Assembly (NCBI RefSeq): GCF_900143085.1
Contig: NZ_FRCZ01000001.1
Span: forward strand, 186,001 to 250,000
From: Gracilibacillus kekensis
Lineage (GTDB): Bacteria; Bacillota; Bacilli; Bacillales; Amphibacillaceae
Direction: 5' to 3'
DNA length: 64,000 nt
Below the pieces are notes generated by a model, which was not told the DNA's origin, did not search any database, and worked only from the letters and a program-made list of their open reading frames with translations. Shown here in pieces: positions 43,220-52,556 of the stretch. The first letter of the stretch is position 1, and each line of letters starts with the position of its first letter. A program made the translations under genes and the position numbers.

Positions 43220-43618
43220 TTGGAAGTCTATAAAGACGAATTTTTAATAAGCGATGATAGAACTTTAATTAATATTCAGACTGTGTATAACCTGCTTTCC
43301 CCTACATACTGGGCTAAAGACCGTTCCATTAAAACGATTGAAAAAAGTATAGAGAATTCCTATGTATTTGGAGTTTACCATAATAACAATCAAATAGGCT
43401 TCGGTCGCATTGTTTCTGATCAAGCTGTATTTTCCTGGATATTGGATGTGGTGATTAATTCAAATTATCAGGGAAAAGGCATTGGCACATGGCTAATAGA
43501 GTGTATGATTCAACATCCAGATCTTATTAATACGAAATTTGCACTTGCTACGAAAGATGCCCATGATTTTTATCGGAAATTTAACTTTAAAGAAAAAGAT
43601 TGTATGATAAAGAAATAA
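43220..43618 (+). CDS. GNAT N-acetyltransferase
   Basis: A 132-residue GNAT. It starts F-L-I-S-D-D-R-T, then Y-W-A-K-D-R-S and S-I-E-N-S-Y-V-F-G-V-Y, with the acetyl-CoA motif N-S-N-Y-Q-G-K-G-I-G-T-W-L and the C-terminal A-H-D-F-Y-R-K-F-N-F. It belongs to the same subfamily as the truncated copy at 8720. A TTG start follows AGGAAGAAG. Eleven bases separate it from the DedA gene. Acceptor unknown. Confidence 0.87.
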   Translation: MEVYKDEFLISDDRTLINIQTVYNLLSPTYWAKDRSIKTIEKSIENSYVFGVYHNNNQIGFGRIVSDQAVFSWILDVVINSNYQGKGIGTWLIECMIQHPDLINTKFALATKDAHDFYRKFNFKEKDCMIKK

Positions 43619-43629
43619 AGGAGATTATA

Positions 43630-44229
43630 ATGGAACAATGGTTAATCCAAATCATGAATGATTACGGCTACATAGGGATTATGTTTTTAATCGCTATTGA
43701 AAACATTTTCCCACCGATCCCTTCTGAAATAATTCTTACCTTTGGCGGCTTTCTCACGACCACTTCTTCTTTACATATTGTTGGAGTTATTTCCGCCTCT
43801 ACTGCCGGTTCTGTTTTAGGTGCGATCATTCTATATAGTATTGGATTACAAATGGATGTAGCACGATTGGAGAAAATAATAGGTAAATGGGGACATATTC
43901 TTCGAGTAAAAAGAGAGGATATTTATAAGGCAGATAAGTGGTTTGATAAACATGGTTACTGGACGATATTCTTTTGCCGGTTTGTCCCTCTTATCAGAAG
44001 TTTAATCTCAATTCCTGCTGGCATGTCTCACATGAACATTGGTTTATTTTTATTATTTACTACCCTTGGCACACTCATATGGAATACGGTATTAGTTTTT
44101 GTAGGAGCTACCCTAGGCGCCTCTTGGGAGAATATCTTACACTATCTCGAGGTTTATTCCACTGTTATTTATTTGTTGTTGTCTGTTTTAGTAATTATCA
44201 TTCTTCTAAAACTAGTACGCAGAAAATAA
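43630..44229 (+). CDS. DedA-family membrane protein
   Basis: A 199-residue membrane protein with the DedA/SNARE-associated pattern: a re-entrant loop E-N-I-F-P-P-I-P-S-E-I-I-L-T-F-G-G and the conserved F-F-C-R-F-V-P-L-I-R-S-L-I-S-I-P-A-G-M. Family members act in lipid scrambling or membrane homeostasis. The ATG at 43630 is chosen because AAAGGAGAT lies upstream. Confidence 0.9.
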   Translation: MEQWLIQIMNDYGYIGIMFLIAIENIFPPIPSEIILTFGGFLTTTSSLHIVGVISASTAGSVLGAIILYSIGLQMDVARLEKIIGKWGHILRVKREDIYKADKWFDKHGYWTIFFCRFVPLIRSLISIPAGMSHMNIGLFLLFTTLGTLIWNTVLVFVGATLGASWENILHYLEVYSTVIYLLLSVLVIIILLKLVRRK

Positions 44230-44440
44230 ATTCCTTCAAACGATAAATATTCAATATAAATTGTTGCTCTATTTAAGGATAATGTGCCATGAATGATTTG
44301 ATTATTTCAACATTAAATTTGCACGTAAAAACCGATACGACTTGCGCAATTCGCTAGGTATAGTTCTACAATGACACATCATTTAAATGAAATAATATTA
44401 GAAAACTCAAAATGACAGCTTCCACAATCGTTGTAGCATC

Positions 44441-44578
44441 TATTCGCAGCGGAGGCGTCCACTTTCACTCCTGCGGGAAGTTTTTATCCGAAGATCCACT
44501 TTGGTAAGTGGTCTTGCTTACCAAAGTTAGCTGAGGAGAAAAACCCGTGGAAAGGGAAGTGGACAGCCGCAGCGAATA
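44441..44578. repeat. palindromic dispersed element (REP-like, about 138 bp)
   Basis: The ends are imperfect inverted repeats: 44441-44464 begins TATTCGCAGCGG and ends GTCCACTT; 44557-44578 begins AAGTGGAC and ends GCAGCGAATA. A perfect central hairpin is ACTTTGGTAAG (44498-44508) with CTTACCAAAGT (44517-44527). Between them CGGGAAGTTTTT can pair with AAAAACCCG. It lies between convergent dedA and GNAT genes and resembles repeats known from other Bacillaceae, although only this copy is visible. Confidence 0.75.
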
Positions 44579-44691
44579 TCTAGTAAATCTATCATTTCAA
44601 AATTACTACTTCGACTAATAGTTACATATCAGTTATTGCGTAGTATCTTCCCAATATGTAATAAATACTTATCCTCACTCTTGTTCTTCGT

Positions 44692-45093
44692 TTATTTTGT
44701 TCGTGCTATTTTATAACCATTATCAATTTTTTCAAATCCTACTTTCGGATAATAATCCATCGCTTTTGGTGACGATAATAAAATCAGCGCGACGTTCTCA
44801 TTTAATAAAAGCTGGACTCGATTGATTAATTCTTTACCGATCCCTTGTTCTTGATAAGTCTCGTCAACAGCTAAGTCTGATAAATAACAGCAATAACTAA
44901 AGTCAGTTAGACCTCTGGCAACTCCTACAAGCCTCTCTTCATCCCATGCAGTAACCAAAACATTGGCATGATCCAACATTTGCTGCAATCGATCAAGGTC
45001 ATCAAAAGGTCTGATAATGCCAGATTTTTTAAATATTTCAGATAGGTCGATCGGTGTTATCGTTATATCATCTTTATACATAATCTCGGTCAT
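44692..45093 (-). CDS. GNAT N-acetyltransferase
   Basis: A 133-residue GNAT with the motif L-A-V-D-E-T-Y-Q-E-Q-G-I-G-K-E-L-I and the C-terminal D-Y-Y-P-K-V-G-F. The ATG at 45093 is used (AGAGGGAGTGGCG upstream); the longer frame from 45141 abuts the yhaN stop. It lies 48 bases after yhaN and may be co-transcribed. Confidence 0.85.
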   Translation of the reverse strand: MTEIMYKDDITITPIDLSEIFKKSGIIRPFDDLDRLQQMLDHANVLVTAWDEERLVGVARGLTDFSYCCYLSDLAVDETYQEQGIGKELINRVQLLLNENVALILLSSPKAMDYYPKVGFEKIDNGYKIARTK

Positions 45094-45141
45094 TTTCGCC
45101 ACTCCCTCTGTTAGTCTTTTTATCGTACCATACTTTCCCAA

Positions 45142-47994
45142 TTAACGTAATGTCAACTCGGCATTTTTCGTTTTTGTTGCAGTAAAGTAAAATACTTGAT
45201 GTTGTTCACTGATTTCTTCTAGTAACTCTAATACTTTTTCTTTTCGCTCTCTATCAAAATGAACAAAGCCATCATCGATAAGAAAAGGTAAAGCAAATCG
45301 TTTTGCCATTACATGACTTAACGCAAATCGAAGTGCTATATATAATTGGTCTTTCGTTGCTTGTGATAACTCGATTACATCAAAATGAAAACCATCTTTA
45401 TTTTCTACGATAATTTTTGAGTCGTCATTTATATAGATGCTTGGATAGTGATCAATTGTTAAATATTTAAAGTATTGACTCGCTTTTTCAAAAACCATCG
45501 GCATATATTTTTCTGAATAGCTTGTTTTTGCTTTGATTAGCTTAGAGTGTGCTACTTGGTGTGTCGCCCAATTCTTTGCTATTTTTTGTAATTTCTCCTG
45601 CTTATATGATATTTGATGAGTGAGTATCGATACGTCTTCTTTTTTTTCTAATAGCTCAACCGTTGCTTTTCGATCACTTAAATCTTTTTGAGCCTTATCA
45701 ATCATTTGGTCATTTCTCTCTATTTTCTCTTTTACTTCTCTCATCTGTAATTTCAACTCATTTTCGTCTGCAAACTCACCATTCGCAAATGAGTTAATTG
45801 TTTTTTCTTCAAATAAAACAGTTAAGCTATCATAAAGCTGATTCTTTTTATCTTTTGTTTCGACTAATTGACGATATTTTTCCCCTTTTTCGATAAACTT
45901 TTCTTGATTCTCCACTTGTGCATGTTGTAATAACTGATCTATCTCGTTAAGGTAAGGCTGCTGCATTTCCTGACATTGTTCCAGATGAGCTGTTAACTCC
46001 TGCAAGCGATCTGCTAACCGTTTTGCTTCATTTCGTTTTTCTCTTTCCACTTGTAAGGCCTCGGTAAGATTTTTGTTTACGTCAACTGAAAAGGAGGAAA
46101 GTTCCTGTTCCAAATCCTTCTTAAGTTGTTGAGGTCGATCTAAGTCAACTAGTAATTTCCTGGAATCTGATAATCTCTCTTTTTGGATCATTAGTAATTG
46201 ATATATCTTAGACCAGTAGGTTATCCCTACATTTGTTAGAAATGGATATTGTGACTGCTGATCATGTATTTTCGCATGGTTCTGCTCTTGTTGTTCATTT
46301 AAAAAAGTGGCCCTTGCCTCTAATTTTAATTGCTCGCGAAGGTAATGCTGGATATTCTTCTCAATCGAAGCGATCCGGTCTTTTTGTTTTTGATGATCTT
46401 CTATTTCTTTCTTTTTTTCCTGCCGCTCATCTAACGTTAGCCTTACTGAATCTACTTGATCGGGTTGAAACCAATGTGTAAATGTTTTTCCATAAACTCT
46501 TATTACGAGACATTGTGAGATCGCGAGAAAAGCGATGATACCTCCCCACAACCAGTCGGTGATAAAGGCTAACAGTATCGACGAAACAAGTCCGATTATC
46601 ATAACAATTAATGATAACTTCCACTGATTTTGATATTTTTCTTGCCATTTCCGATAGCGTTTTTCTTGTTTCTCTTGATCTATTGTAAAATCAGCTTGTT
46701 CTATTTGCTTTTGGTAATCATCAATGATCTCAGAATCGACCAACTGGTCTTCCACTTGTTTTTTTTCTATCTCCATATTGGTAATATGTTTCAAGTTGGA
46801 TGCATGTTCCTTTTCTATGTGGTTTTTCTCTACTTCTATTTTTTCTGCTTTCTTTGCAAGTTCTGTCCAATGTTCTTCTAAATAAAATGGTAAAGGTAGT
46901 TCTTCTAATTCATCAATCGTTAGATTAATTTGCATGCGATCGAGTTTTTCCGTAATTTCTTGACGGATCTTTGCTAGTTTATTAGAAATGTCTTTTTCTT
47001 TTGCAGTGATTTCATTGATTTCTTCGGTTAGTTGCACTGCACGGTTTAATTGATGCCAGTCATTTTCCGTTAATGTAACTAGATCAGATTGGTTTTGTTC
47101 GACTTCTTTTATATTTTTTTCAATGACATATTGTTCGCTTCGAATTGGGAGAAGTTTTTCTTTCCATTGGTTTAATCGTTCTAATCCATCGGTCGGAAAT
47201 GTTATGGTTGTGTTTTGACGTGCCAGGTTATTAGATGCGAAATAAAAGTCTTTGATAAGCTTATAATGGGTGCTTCGTTTTTCTAATTGTTGAAATGTTT
47301 CGGTTAGTCGTTTTCTTTCTATTTGTTGATCGTGTAGAGTTGTCTTTAATTGCTGGATCTCTTCCAATTGATCGCGGTATGTAGCTTCTTCTTGTTTTGC
47401 TTTTGCTAACTGATCTTTTAATTCTCTGAGTTCTTGAAAAAATTGATTAATTTCAGGTTTTTTACCATATGGTTTAAATAACTCTGCTAAACTTTTCTCC
47501 AACTTTTTTTCTGCTTGGTAAATACGATCCGATCCTGACATACCAATTGCTATTAATATGTCATGTATGGCATGATTATCCAGATGTTGGATCTGTTGAA
47601 GGTCAATGGCATCAAAGGTAAAAATAGCTTCATACTGTTCTCGATCCATTCCTTTTATATTTTCTTGTAACCATTCTTCCTCTTTTGTTTCTCCCTCAAC
47701 AAATACGAGCGCCTTATTTTTATTTTTACCATCTACTCTTTCAATCGTTACGGTTTGTGAGGACAAGCCTGAAACGGTGATTCTTCCCCCAAGTGCTGAT
47801 CCTTGTTTTGGAACATAGCGTTTTAAATTTGAGGGTTTTTCACCAAATAAAACATATAAAATAAACTGGCGTAATGTTGATTTCCCCGATTCATTATTTC
47901 CTGAAATTTCAATCACACCTGCTGAATCTTGAAAATTAAATTGTTGATCTTGCCACTTTCCGAAGCCATATATATGTATATTTTCAATACGCAT
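45142..47994 (-). CDS. yhaN: SbcC/Rad50-like AAA protein YhaN
   Basis: A 950-residue SMC-like ATPase. The N-terminal Walker A is G-N-N-E-S-G-K-S-T within I-H-I-Y-G-F-G-K-W; long coiled-coil arms cover about 170-800, with two adjacent hydrophobic segments (about 455-500) predicted to cross the membrane. The C-terminal Walker B is F-L-I-D-D-G-F-V-H-F-D. Together with YhaO it resembles SbcCD. It starts four bases after the yhaO stop. Confidence 0.92.
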   Translation of the reverse strand: MRIENIHIYGFGKWQDQQFNFQDSAGVIEISGNNESGKSTLRQFILYVLFGEKPSNLKRYVPKQGSALGGRITVSGLSSQTVTIERVDGKNKNKALVFVEGETKEEEWLQENIKGMDREQYEAIFTFDAIDLQQIQHLDNHAIHDILIAIGMSGSDRIYQAEKKLEKSLAELFKPYGKKPEINQFFQELRELKDQLAKAKQEEATYRDQLEEIQQLKTTLHDQQIERKRLTETFQQLEKRSTHYKLIKDFYFASNNLARQNTTITFPTDGLERLNQWKEKLLPIRSEQYVIEKNIKEVEQNQSDLVTLTENDWHQLNRAVQLTEEINEITAKEKDISNKLAKIRQEITEKLDRMQINLTIDELEELPLPFYLEEHWTELAKKAEKIEVEKNHIEKEHASNLKHITNMEIEKKQVEDQLVDSEIIDDYQKQIEQADFTIDQEKQEKRYRKWQEKYQNQWKLSLIVMIIGLVSSILLAFITDWLWGGIIAFLAISQCLVIRVYGKTFTHWFQPDQVDSVRLTLDERQEKKKEIEDHQKQKDRIASIEKNIQHYLREQLKLEARATFLNEQQEQNHAKIHDQQSQYPFLTNVGITYWSKIYQLLMIQKERLSDSRKLLVDLDRPQQLKKDLEQELSSFSVDVNKNLTEALQVEREKRNEAKRLADRLQELTAHLEQCQEMQQPYLNEIDQLLQHAQVENQEKFIEKGEKYRQLVETKDKKNQLYDSLTVLFEEKTINSFANGEFADENELKLQMREVKEKIERNDQMIDKAQKDLSDRKATVELLEKKEDVSILTHQISYKQEKLQKIAKNWATHQVAHSKLIKAKTSYSEKYMPMVFEKASQYFKYLTIDHYPSIYINDDSKIIVENKDGFHFDVIELSQATKDQLYIALRFALSHVMAKRFALPFLIDDGFVHFDRERKEKVLELLEEISEQHQVFYFTATKTKNAELTLR

Positions 47995-47998
47995 CCTG

Positions 47999-49234
47999 CT
48001 ATCCTCCTTTTACATGTAATAAATGATCTAGCAGTTGTTCAGACTCTACTCTAGTCATATCTAAGTCTTCTTCCTCAAGCTTGTCTAGCCACTTTCGGCC
48101 TTCGGGATGCTGCCAGAGTTCTGCCAGCATATCTGCTAAATCTTCTTTTTTGGAAAAGGTTTGTGCCAACTCCTGTAAGAAACCACCATCTTGTAACCAC
48201 TCTGATCGTTGCTGGTTTTTCTGCCATTTGTAACCACTAATATAGGTCCATTCTTTTGTCTCAACTGATTGATTGATAATGTCGAGCATTTCATCAAATG
48301 AACCGTTGCTGATCCATTCTTGCACAGTAGTTGATACACGCGTGAGTTGGAGTTCAATCACTTGCTTTCCGGATGAATATTCCGCTATTGTCTTTTCAAT
48401 TTCTTCTAGCGCTCGGTTAATATCGGTCCATTCTTCAGTTGAAATCATGCATTTTTCAAATCGAATAGAATGAAGCTGATGGAAATCGAGTTGTTGCTCT
48501 GTCTCTGATAAGGTAACTAGATAACAACCCTTTTCCCCTGATTCTTTCATTGATCTCCCCTGAATATTACCTGGGTAAACGACAGCAGGTTTTTCTGATA
48601 AAACATTTCTTTTATGAATATGGCCAAGTGCCCAGTAATCAAAGCCAGACTGTTTGAGATCAGAAAGTTGGAAAGGTGCATAGGGTACATGTTCTTCTGT
48701 TTTTACATTGCCAACGGTACCATGCAATGTTGCGATATGATGAATCGGTTCTTCTGTTTTTTGGAATTGCAATGCTTTATTTTCAGTAACTGCTCGTTCT
48801 TCATAACTAAAGCCATAAATTTTGGCTAGTTTCTGATTATCTTTTACAAAATTGAATGCTTCAACTTTTTCTTTTTCAAAAACAAAAACATTATCAGGAT
48901 AATTTCTAGGAAACGCCTGACTGTTTATAAAGTCATGATTACCAAAGGAAATATATACGTTAATATCATGTGAGTTTAGCTGTTCTAGCGATTTTCTCAA
49001 TGCGATATGTGCTCGCATGCTTTGTTCTTCCTGGTCAAAAATGTCACCTACTAATAGGACAAAATCTACCTTTTTCTCAATAGCAAGGTTTGTCAAATTA
49101 GTTAATGCTGCAAATGTGCTTTCACGGATATCCGCTAATATATTGGACGGTATATTACTTAAACCTTTGAATGGACTATCCAAATGTAAATCAGCACAAT
49201 GAAGAAAGGTTATTTGTTTTTTCAAAAGATTCAC
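47999..49234 (-). CDS. yhaO: SbcD/Mre11-like nuclease YhaO
   Basis: A 411-residue metallophosphoesterase. Metal-binding motifs are F-L-H-C-A-D-L-H-L-D, G-D-I-F-D, F-G-N-H-D, and later T-L-H-G and L-G-H-I-H. The C-terminal part is the capping/YhaN-interaction region. It is expected to process DNA ends with YhaN. First gene of yhaO-yhaN. Confidence 0.92.
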   Translation of the reverse strand: MNLLKKQITFLHCADLHLDSPFKGLSNIPSNILADIRESTFAALTNLTNLAIEKKVDFVLLVGDIFDQEEQSMRAHIALRKSLEQLNSHDINVYISFGNHDFINSQAFPRNYPDNVFVFEKEKVEAFNFVKDNQKLAKIYGFSYEERAVTENKALQFQKTEEPIHHIATLHGTVGNVKTEEHVPYAPFQLSDLKQSGFDYWALGHIHKRNVLSEKPAVVYPGNIQGRSMKESGEKGCYLVTLSETEQQLDFHQLHSIRFEKCMISTEEWTDINRALEEIEKTIAEYSSGKQVIELQLTRVSTTVQEWISNGSFDEMLDIINQSVETKEWTYISGYKWQKNQQRSEWLQDGGFLQELAQTFSKKEDLADMLAELWQHPEGRKWLDKLEEEDLDMTRVESEQLLDHLLHVKGG

Positions 49235-49342
49235 CTGCCTTTCCTATTATTGTAGCAGAGCATAAATCAGAATGCACGTTCGATCATTGTGCGTTTGACA
49301 TATTGTGTTAATATATAGGAAATGGAGGTGATGGGAATCGAA

Positions 49343-49639
49343 ATGTTTATTTATTTACGACCTATTTTTATCACCATGATCATACTTCTTTTAATATTAT
49401 TTCTAGTAATTTTAATTCAGCATAAGTTACTTACAACCTTCTCAGTTCTTGCCTTCGCTATCTCGTTTATTATCCTTGCAAATGTAACATTATATATGAG
49501 TGGAGAAATCGTTGATGAGCTCAACTTGACTAGAGATCAAAATGAATTTTATTACGTAATAGCGATCGTAGTCCTATCTTTTATCAATGTCGTTGTATTT
49601 CGATATAAGAAAAGGAAAGAAGGTAGAATATTTTATTGA
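49343..49639 (+). CDS. three-helix membrane protein of unknown function
   Basis: A protein of about 98 residues with three hydrophobic helices (roughly 4-26, 31-53, 71-88) and a basic C terminus. The start is uncertain: GGAGGTG lies close to an ATG at 49331 and 14 bases before the ATG at 49343. No family recognised. It is 12 bases before a GNAT gene and likely in one unit with it. Confidence 0.6.
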   Translation: MFIYLRPIFITMIILLLILFLVILIQHKLLTTFSVLAFAISFIILANVTLYMSGEIVDELNLTRDQNEFYYVIAIVVLSFINVVVFRYKKRKEGRIFY

Positions 49640-49651
49640 AGGAGCTACAAA

Positions 49652-50185
49652 ATGCAAAAAGTAAAATTAGTGGAACCAGCTAAAGAATTATATGAGGCTT
49701 ATCTTGATTTTTACCAAGAGTGGATACATAGTGGGGAAGTTAGAATTCCTTGGGTGATCGACAAATATCCATATGATATTGAAAAAATGTTAACTTTTTT
49801 TGATGAACATAAAAAAGGTATTGATTTACCAGAAGGCTGGGTTCCAGATTCCACTTACTGGTTGATAAATGAACAAGAACAAGTCTTAGGTGTCGTTAAT
49901 ATTCGTCACCAGCTCACTGATTATTTAATGAATATCGGTGGACATATCGGCTATGGTATACGTCCAAGTCAGCGCCAGAAGGGCTATGCTACTCAGTTAC
50001 TGAGGTTATCAATCGAAGAAGCGAGCAAATTAGGCATTAAGAAAATATTAGTAACTTGTGATAAAAACAACATCGCTTCATGGAAAACTATTTTAAAGAA
50101 TAACGGCGTGGAGTATAAGGATTTTATAGAGGAAAACGGAAATGTCGTCAAACGTTTTTGGATTGAAGGGAAGCAAACGCTGTGA
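49652..50185 (+). CDS. GNAT N-acetyltransferase
   Basis: A 177-residue GNAT. The acetyl-CoA motif I-R-P-S-Q-R-Q-K-G-Y-A-T-Q-L-L follows H-I-G-Y-G, and N-N-I-A-S-W-K-T-I-L-K-N-N-G provides the late helix. It resembles the group of predicted acetyltransferases with an N-terminal W-I-H-S-G-E loop. Acceptor unknown. Confidence 0.87.
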   Translation: MQKVKLVEPAKELYEAYLDFYQEWIHSGEVRIPWVIDKYPYDIEKMLTFFDEHKKGIDLPEGWVPDSTYWLINEQEQVLGVVNIRHQLTDYLMNIGGHIGYGIRPSQRQKGYATQLLRLSIEEASKLGIKKILVTCDKNNIASWKTILKNNGVEYKDFIEENGNVVKRFWIEGKQTL

Positions 50186-50215
50186 ATAACCATACATTAA
50201 AGGAGGTGAAATGTA

Positions 50216-51166
50216 TTGAACCTTTCCATTCCCCATAAATCTTTTTATTTACAACAGCTTGAAGCAACGATCCAACGGTTATCTCCCCATGAGTGTGTTC
50301 AACTTGAAAAATCCTTCGGTCGTGAAATAGCAGGATACACTGGCGAAAAGAACTTGCCCTATTATTTAGATTCACTGCCATCAGTAAGTCGACTATTCGG
50401 AACACGCCTTCCCTTTCAGCATCACTTTTTTCAAATCGATAGTTTAGTTGTTTTCCCACAAAAAATATTCATCTGTGAAGTCAAACATTTAAAGGGAAAA
50501 ATCTCGCTGAACCAATCAAATCAGCTTATTCAGGAAACAGAAAATGAACAAATACAAGTATATGACAATCCATTAATTCAAGCACAGTATCAAAAGGATA
50601 AACTTGAATCCTTCCTCTCTTCAAGTGGTTTCCATTCACCTCCGATTCATCCTGTCATTATATTTACCCACCCTAGTGCTAATCTTGACTTCCAACAACC
50701 AGACATCCTTCCTATACAACAATTACCTATTAGAATGAAAGAGATTTTATCGAATAGTAAAGCTACTCCATTTTCTACCTCTCAGTTGAAGAAACTCACT
50801 TCCTTTCTAACGAATAATCATCAAGAAAGACAAACGAATATACTAGCAAAATTTAAGATCTCTCCCAAGACAATTAAACGCGGTGTTTTCTGTTCCAAAT
50901 GTATTCAAGTCAAAGCAAAAAGAATCTATGGCACTTGGTATTGTCCTAAATGCGGAACGAAAGACAAAAATATGCACATCAAAGCATTGAAGGAGTGGGC
51001 ATTAATTTTTGGACCAACCATTACGAATAAGCAAGCACGCTATTTTTTAAATATTGAATCGATTCATTTAACAAAAAGGCTTTTAAATCAGGTGCAGTTT
51101 CCTTCTACAGGAACTTATCGAGATAGAAAACACGATCTGTCCCTTTTACTAAATAAATTAAAGTGA
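50216..51166 (+). CDS. NERD-domain protein with zinc ribbon
   Basis: A 316-residue protein. The N-terminal part (about 60-180) is a nuclease-related domain with Q-I-D-S-L-V-V-F and F-I-C-E-V-K-H-L-K-G, the restriction-nuclease-like acidic and lysine residues. Residues about 225-247 form a zinc ribbon, F-C-S-K-C and Y-C-P-K-C-G. The C-terminal 65 residues are helical. NERD proteins are thought to act on DNA or RNA but few have been characterised. The TTG start has AAAGGAGGTG upstream. Confidence 0.85.
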   Translation: MNLSIPHKSFYLQQLEATIQRLSPHECVQLEKSFGREIAGYTGEKNLPYYLDSLPSVSRLFGTRLPFQHHFFQIDSLVVFPQKIFICEVKHLKGKISLNQSNQLIQETENEQIQVYDNPLIQAQYQKDKLESFLSSSGFHSPPIHPVIIFTHPSANLDFQQPDILPIQQLPIRMKEILSNSKATPFSTSQLKKLTSFLTNNHQERQTNILAKFKISPKTIKRGVFCSKCIQVKAKRIYGTWYCPKCGTKDKNMHIKALKEWALIFGPTITNKQARYFLNIESIHLTKRLLNQVQFPSTGTYRDRKHDLSLLLNKLK

Positions 51167-51171
51167 AATGT

Positions 51172-51226
51172 ATTACTGGCAACTTTTGTGTTTTATTGGC
51201 AACTTCCAATGCTTTATTGGCAACTT
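51172..51226. repeat. three direct copies of a TTGGCAACTT motif
   Basis: ATTACTGGCAACTT (51172), ATTGGCAACTT (51195) and ATTGGCAACTT (51216) follow the NERD gene with spacings of about 21-23 bases. They lie between convergent genes and before the shared terminator. Confidence 0.75.
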
Positions 51227-51240
51227 CGCTCTCACCATGA

Positions 51241-51280
51241 AAGAAGCTATTTCGTCACAAGGACGAAATAGCTTCTGCTT
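51241..51280. terminator. bidirectional terminator
   Basis: GAAGCTATTTCGTC (51243-51256) and GACGAAATAGCTTC (51262-51275) form a perfect 14-bp stem between the NERD gene and the ABC permease gene. Confidence 0.85.
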
Positions 51281-51284
51281 TCAC

Positions 51285-52556
51285 TTATTCTTTTTTCGAT
51301 AGTTGTAGTGCTTTTTTGAAATCTTTCAGTGATGTCGATGTGCCGTACATCAACACACCTCCGCGATAGACTCTTGCTCCTACTACAGCGAATAATGCAA
51401 TTGTTGCTATCAGAATAAGAATACTTAAACCTATTTCCCAGAATGGAATCTCTAATAATCCGACACGCAAGAACATTGCAAGTGGTGAGAAAAATGGAAT
51501 ATAGGAAGAAACTACAACAATCGTAGAATCTGGCATACTTAGTCCAAACATGGTAATCATAAATGCTGCAACGATAAGTAATGTTACTGGCATCATTAAT
51601 TGTTGCACATCCTCTGTCCTGCTAACTAAGGATCCTAACATGGCCGCTAATGTAGCGTAAAGGAAATACCCTAGCAGGAAAAAGATAATTGCATATATAA
51701 AAGTAGATGTACTAATATCTGATAGTCCGAAGAATTCGAAAAATCCGCCTACTAGCTCATCTTGCTTCTGCGTAATTACAAGATAACCTACCCCTAAAAA
51801 TGCAACGATTTGTGTTAAACCTACCAAACCAATTCCAGTAATTTTGGCAAACATTTGACTTACTGGAGAAGAGCTTGAAATTAATATCTCCATTACTCTG
51901 GATGTCTTTTCGTTTGCGATATCCATTGCAATCATATTTCCATACGAAATCACTGTGAAATATAAGAGAAATAAGATAACGTACACTAAACCTCTTGCAC
52001 TACTAAGTTCATCTTCTGACTTGACAGTTGACGTTTCCCCGTCACTTGGAGCAATCAATTCACTTTCAAAAGTCATCGGCTCATAAATGCCTGTAATAAT
52101 AGCCGGATCTATTTCAGACTGATTTGTTGCCATTTCCACTTTGATTTGTTGTAACTCGTTTTGAAGTCTCATTTCCATCGATTGATTTGAATAGTCTTTA
52201 CTATGATACACAGCAGATGGTAAACCATCAGCAGTTTCGCTAATTTCAAGAGCTGCTACATACTGTTCATCTGTTACCGCTTCTTTTGCCTCTTCAATCG
52301 AAGCCTCAAAATGCTCAATTTCAAAATCGGAGTCGTTTGCTGTTAATCTTGATTCTAGTTGTTGATATACTTCTTCACTTTCTGTTATAACTGCAACCTG
52401 ATCTACTTCACCTTCTGATTCGAATAAGTCGATAACTGATTGGATATTAGCCATTAATACTATAAATAAGAGAAAGATAGCTGTAGTAATAATGAAAGAT
52501 TTTGATTTAATTTTAGACATATACGTATGGGAAAATACAATCCAAAATTTATTCAT
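51285..52556 (-). CDS. yhaP: ABC-2 type permease YhaP (NatB-like)
   Basis: A 423-residue ABC-2 permease. One helix (about 20-40) is followed by a large extracytoplasmic domain and five or six helices from about 190 onward (A-R-G-L-V-Y-V-I-L-F-L-L-Y). It resembles NatB and YhaP. The ATG at 52556 is preferred (GGGTGAG upstream). It overlaps the yhaQ stop by eight bases, so the two form one transporter. Confidence 0.9.
   Translation of the reverse strand: MNKFWIVFSHTYMSKIKSKSFIITTAIFLLFIVLMANIQSVIDLFESEGEVDQVAVITESEEVYQQLESRLTANDSDFEIEHFEASIEEAKEAVTDEQYVAALEISETADGLPSAVYHSKDYSNQSMEMRLQNELQQIKVEMATNQSEIDPAIITGIYEPMTFESELIAPSDGETSTVKSEDELSSARGLVYVILFLLYFTVISYGNMIAMDIANEKTSRVMEILISSSSPVSQMFAKITGIGLVGLTQIVAFLGVGYLVITQKQDELVGGFFEFFGLSDISTSTFIYAIIFFLLGYFLYATLAAMLGSLVSRTEDVQQLMMPVTLLIVAAFMITMFGLSMPDSTIVVVSSYIPFFSPLAMFLRVGLLEIPFWEIGLSILILIATIALFAVVGARVYRGGVLMYGTSTSLKDFKKALQLSKKE

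Noticed and set aside
45142-47994. Short plus-strand frames opposite yhaN
   Set aside because: They are antisense to a coiled-coil gene and show biased composition (Phe/Leu-rich) expected from antisense of Lys/Glu codons.
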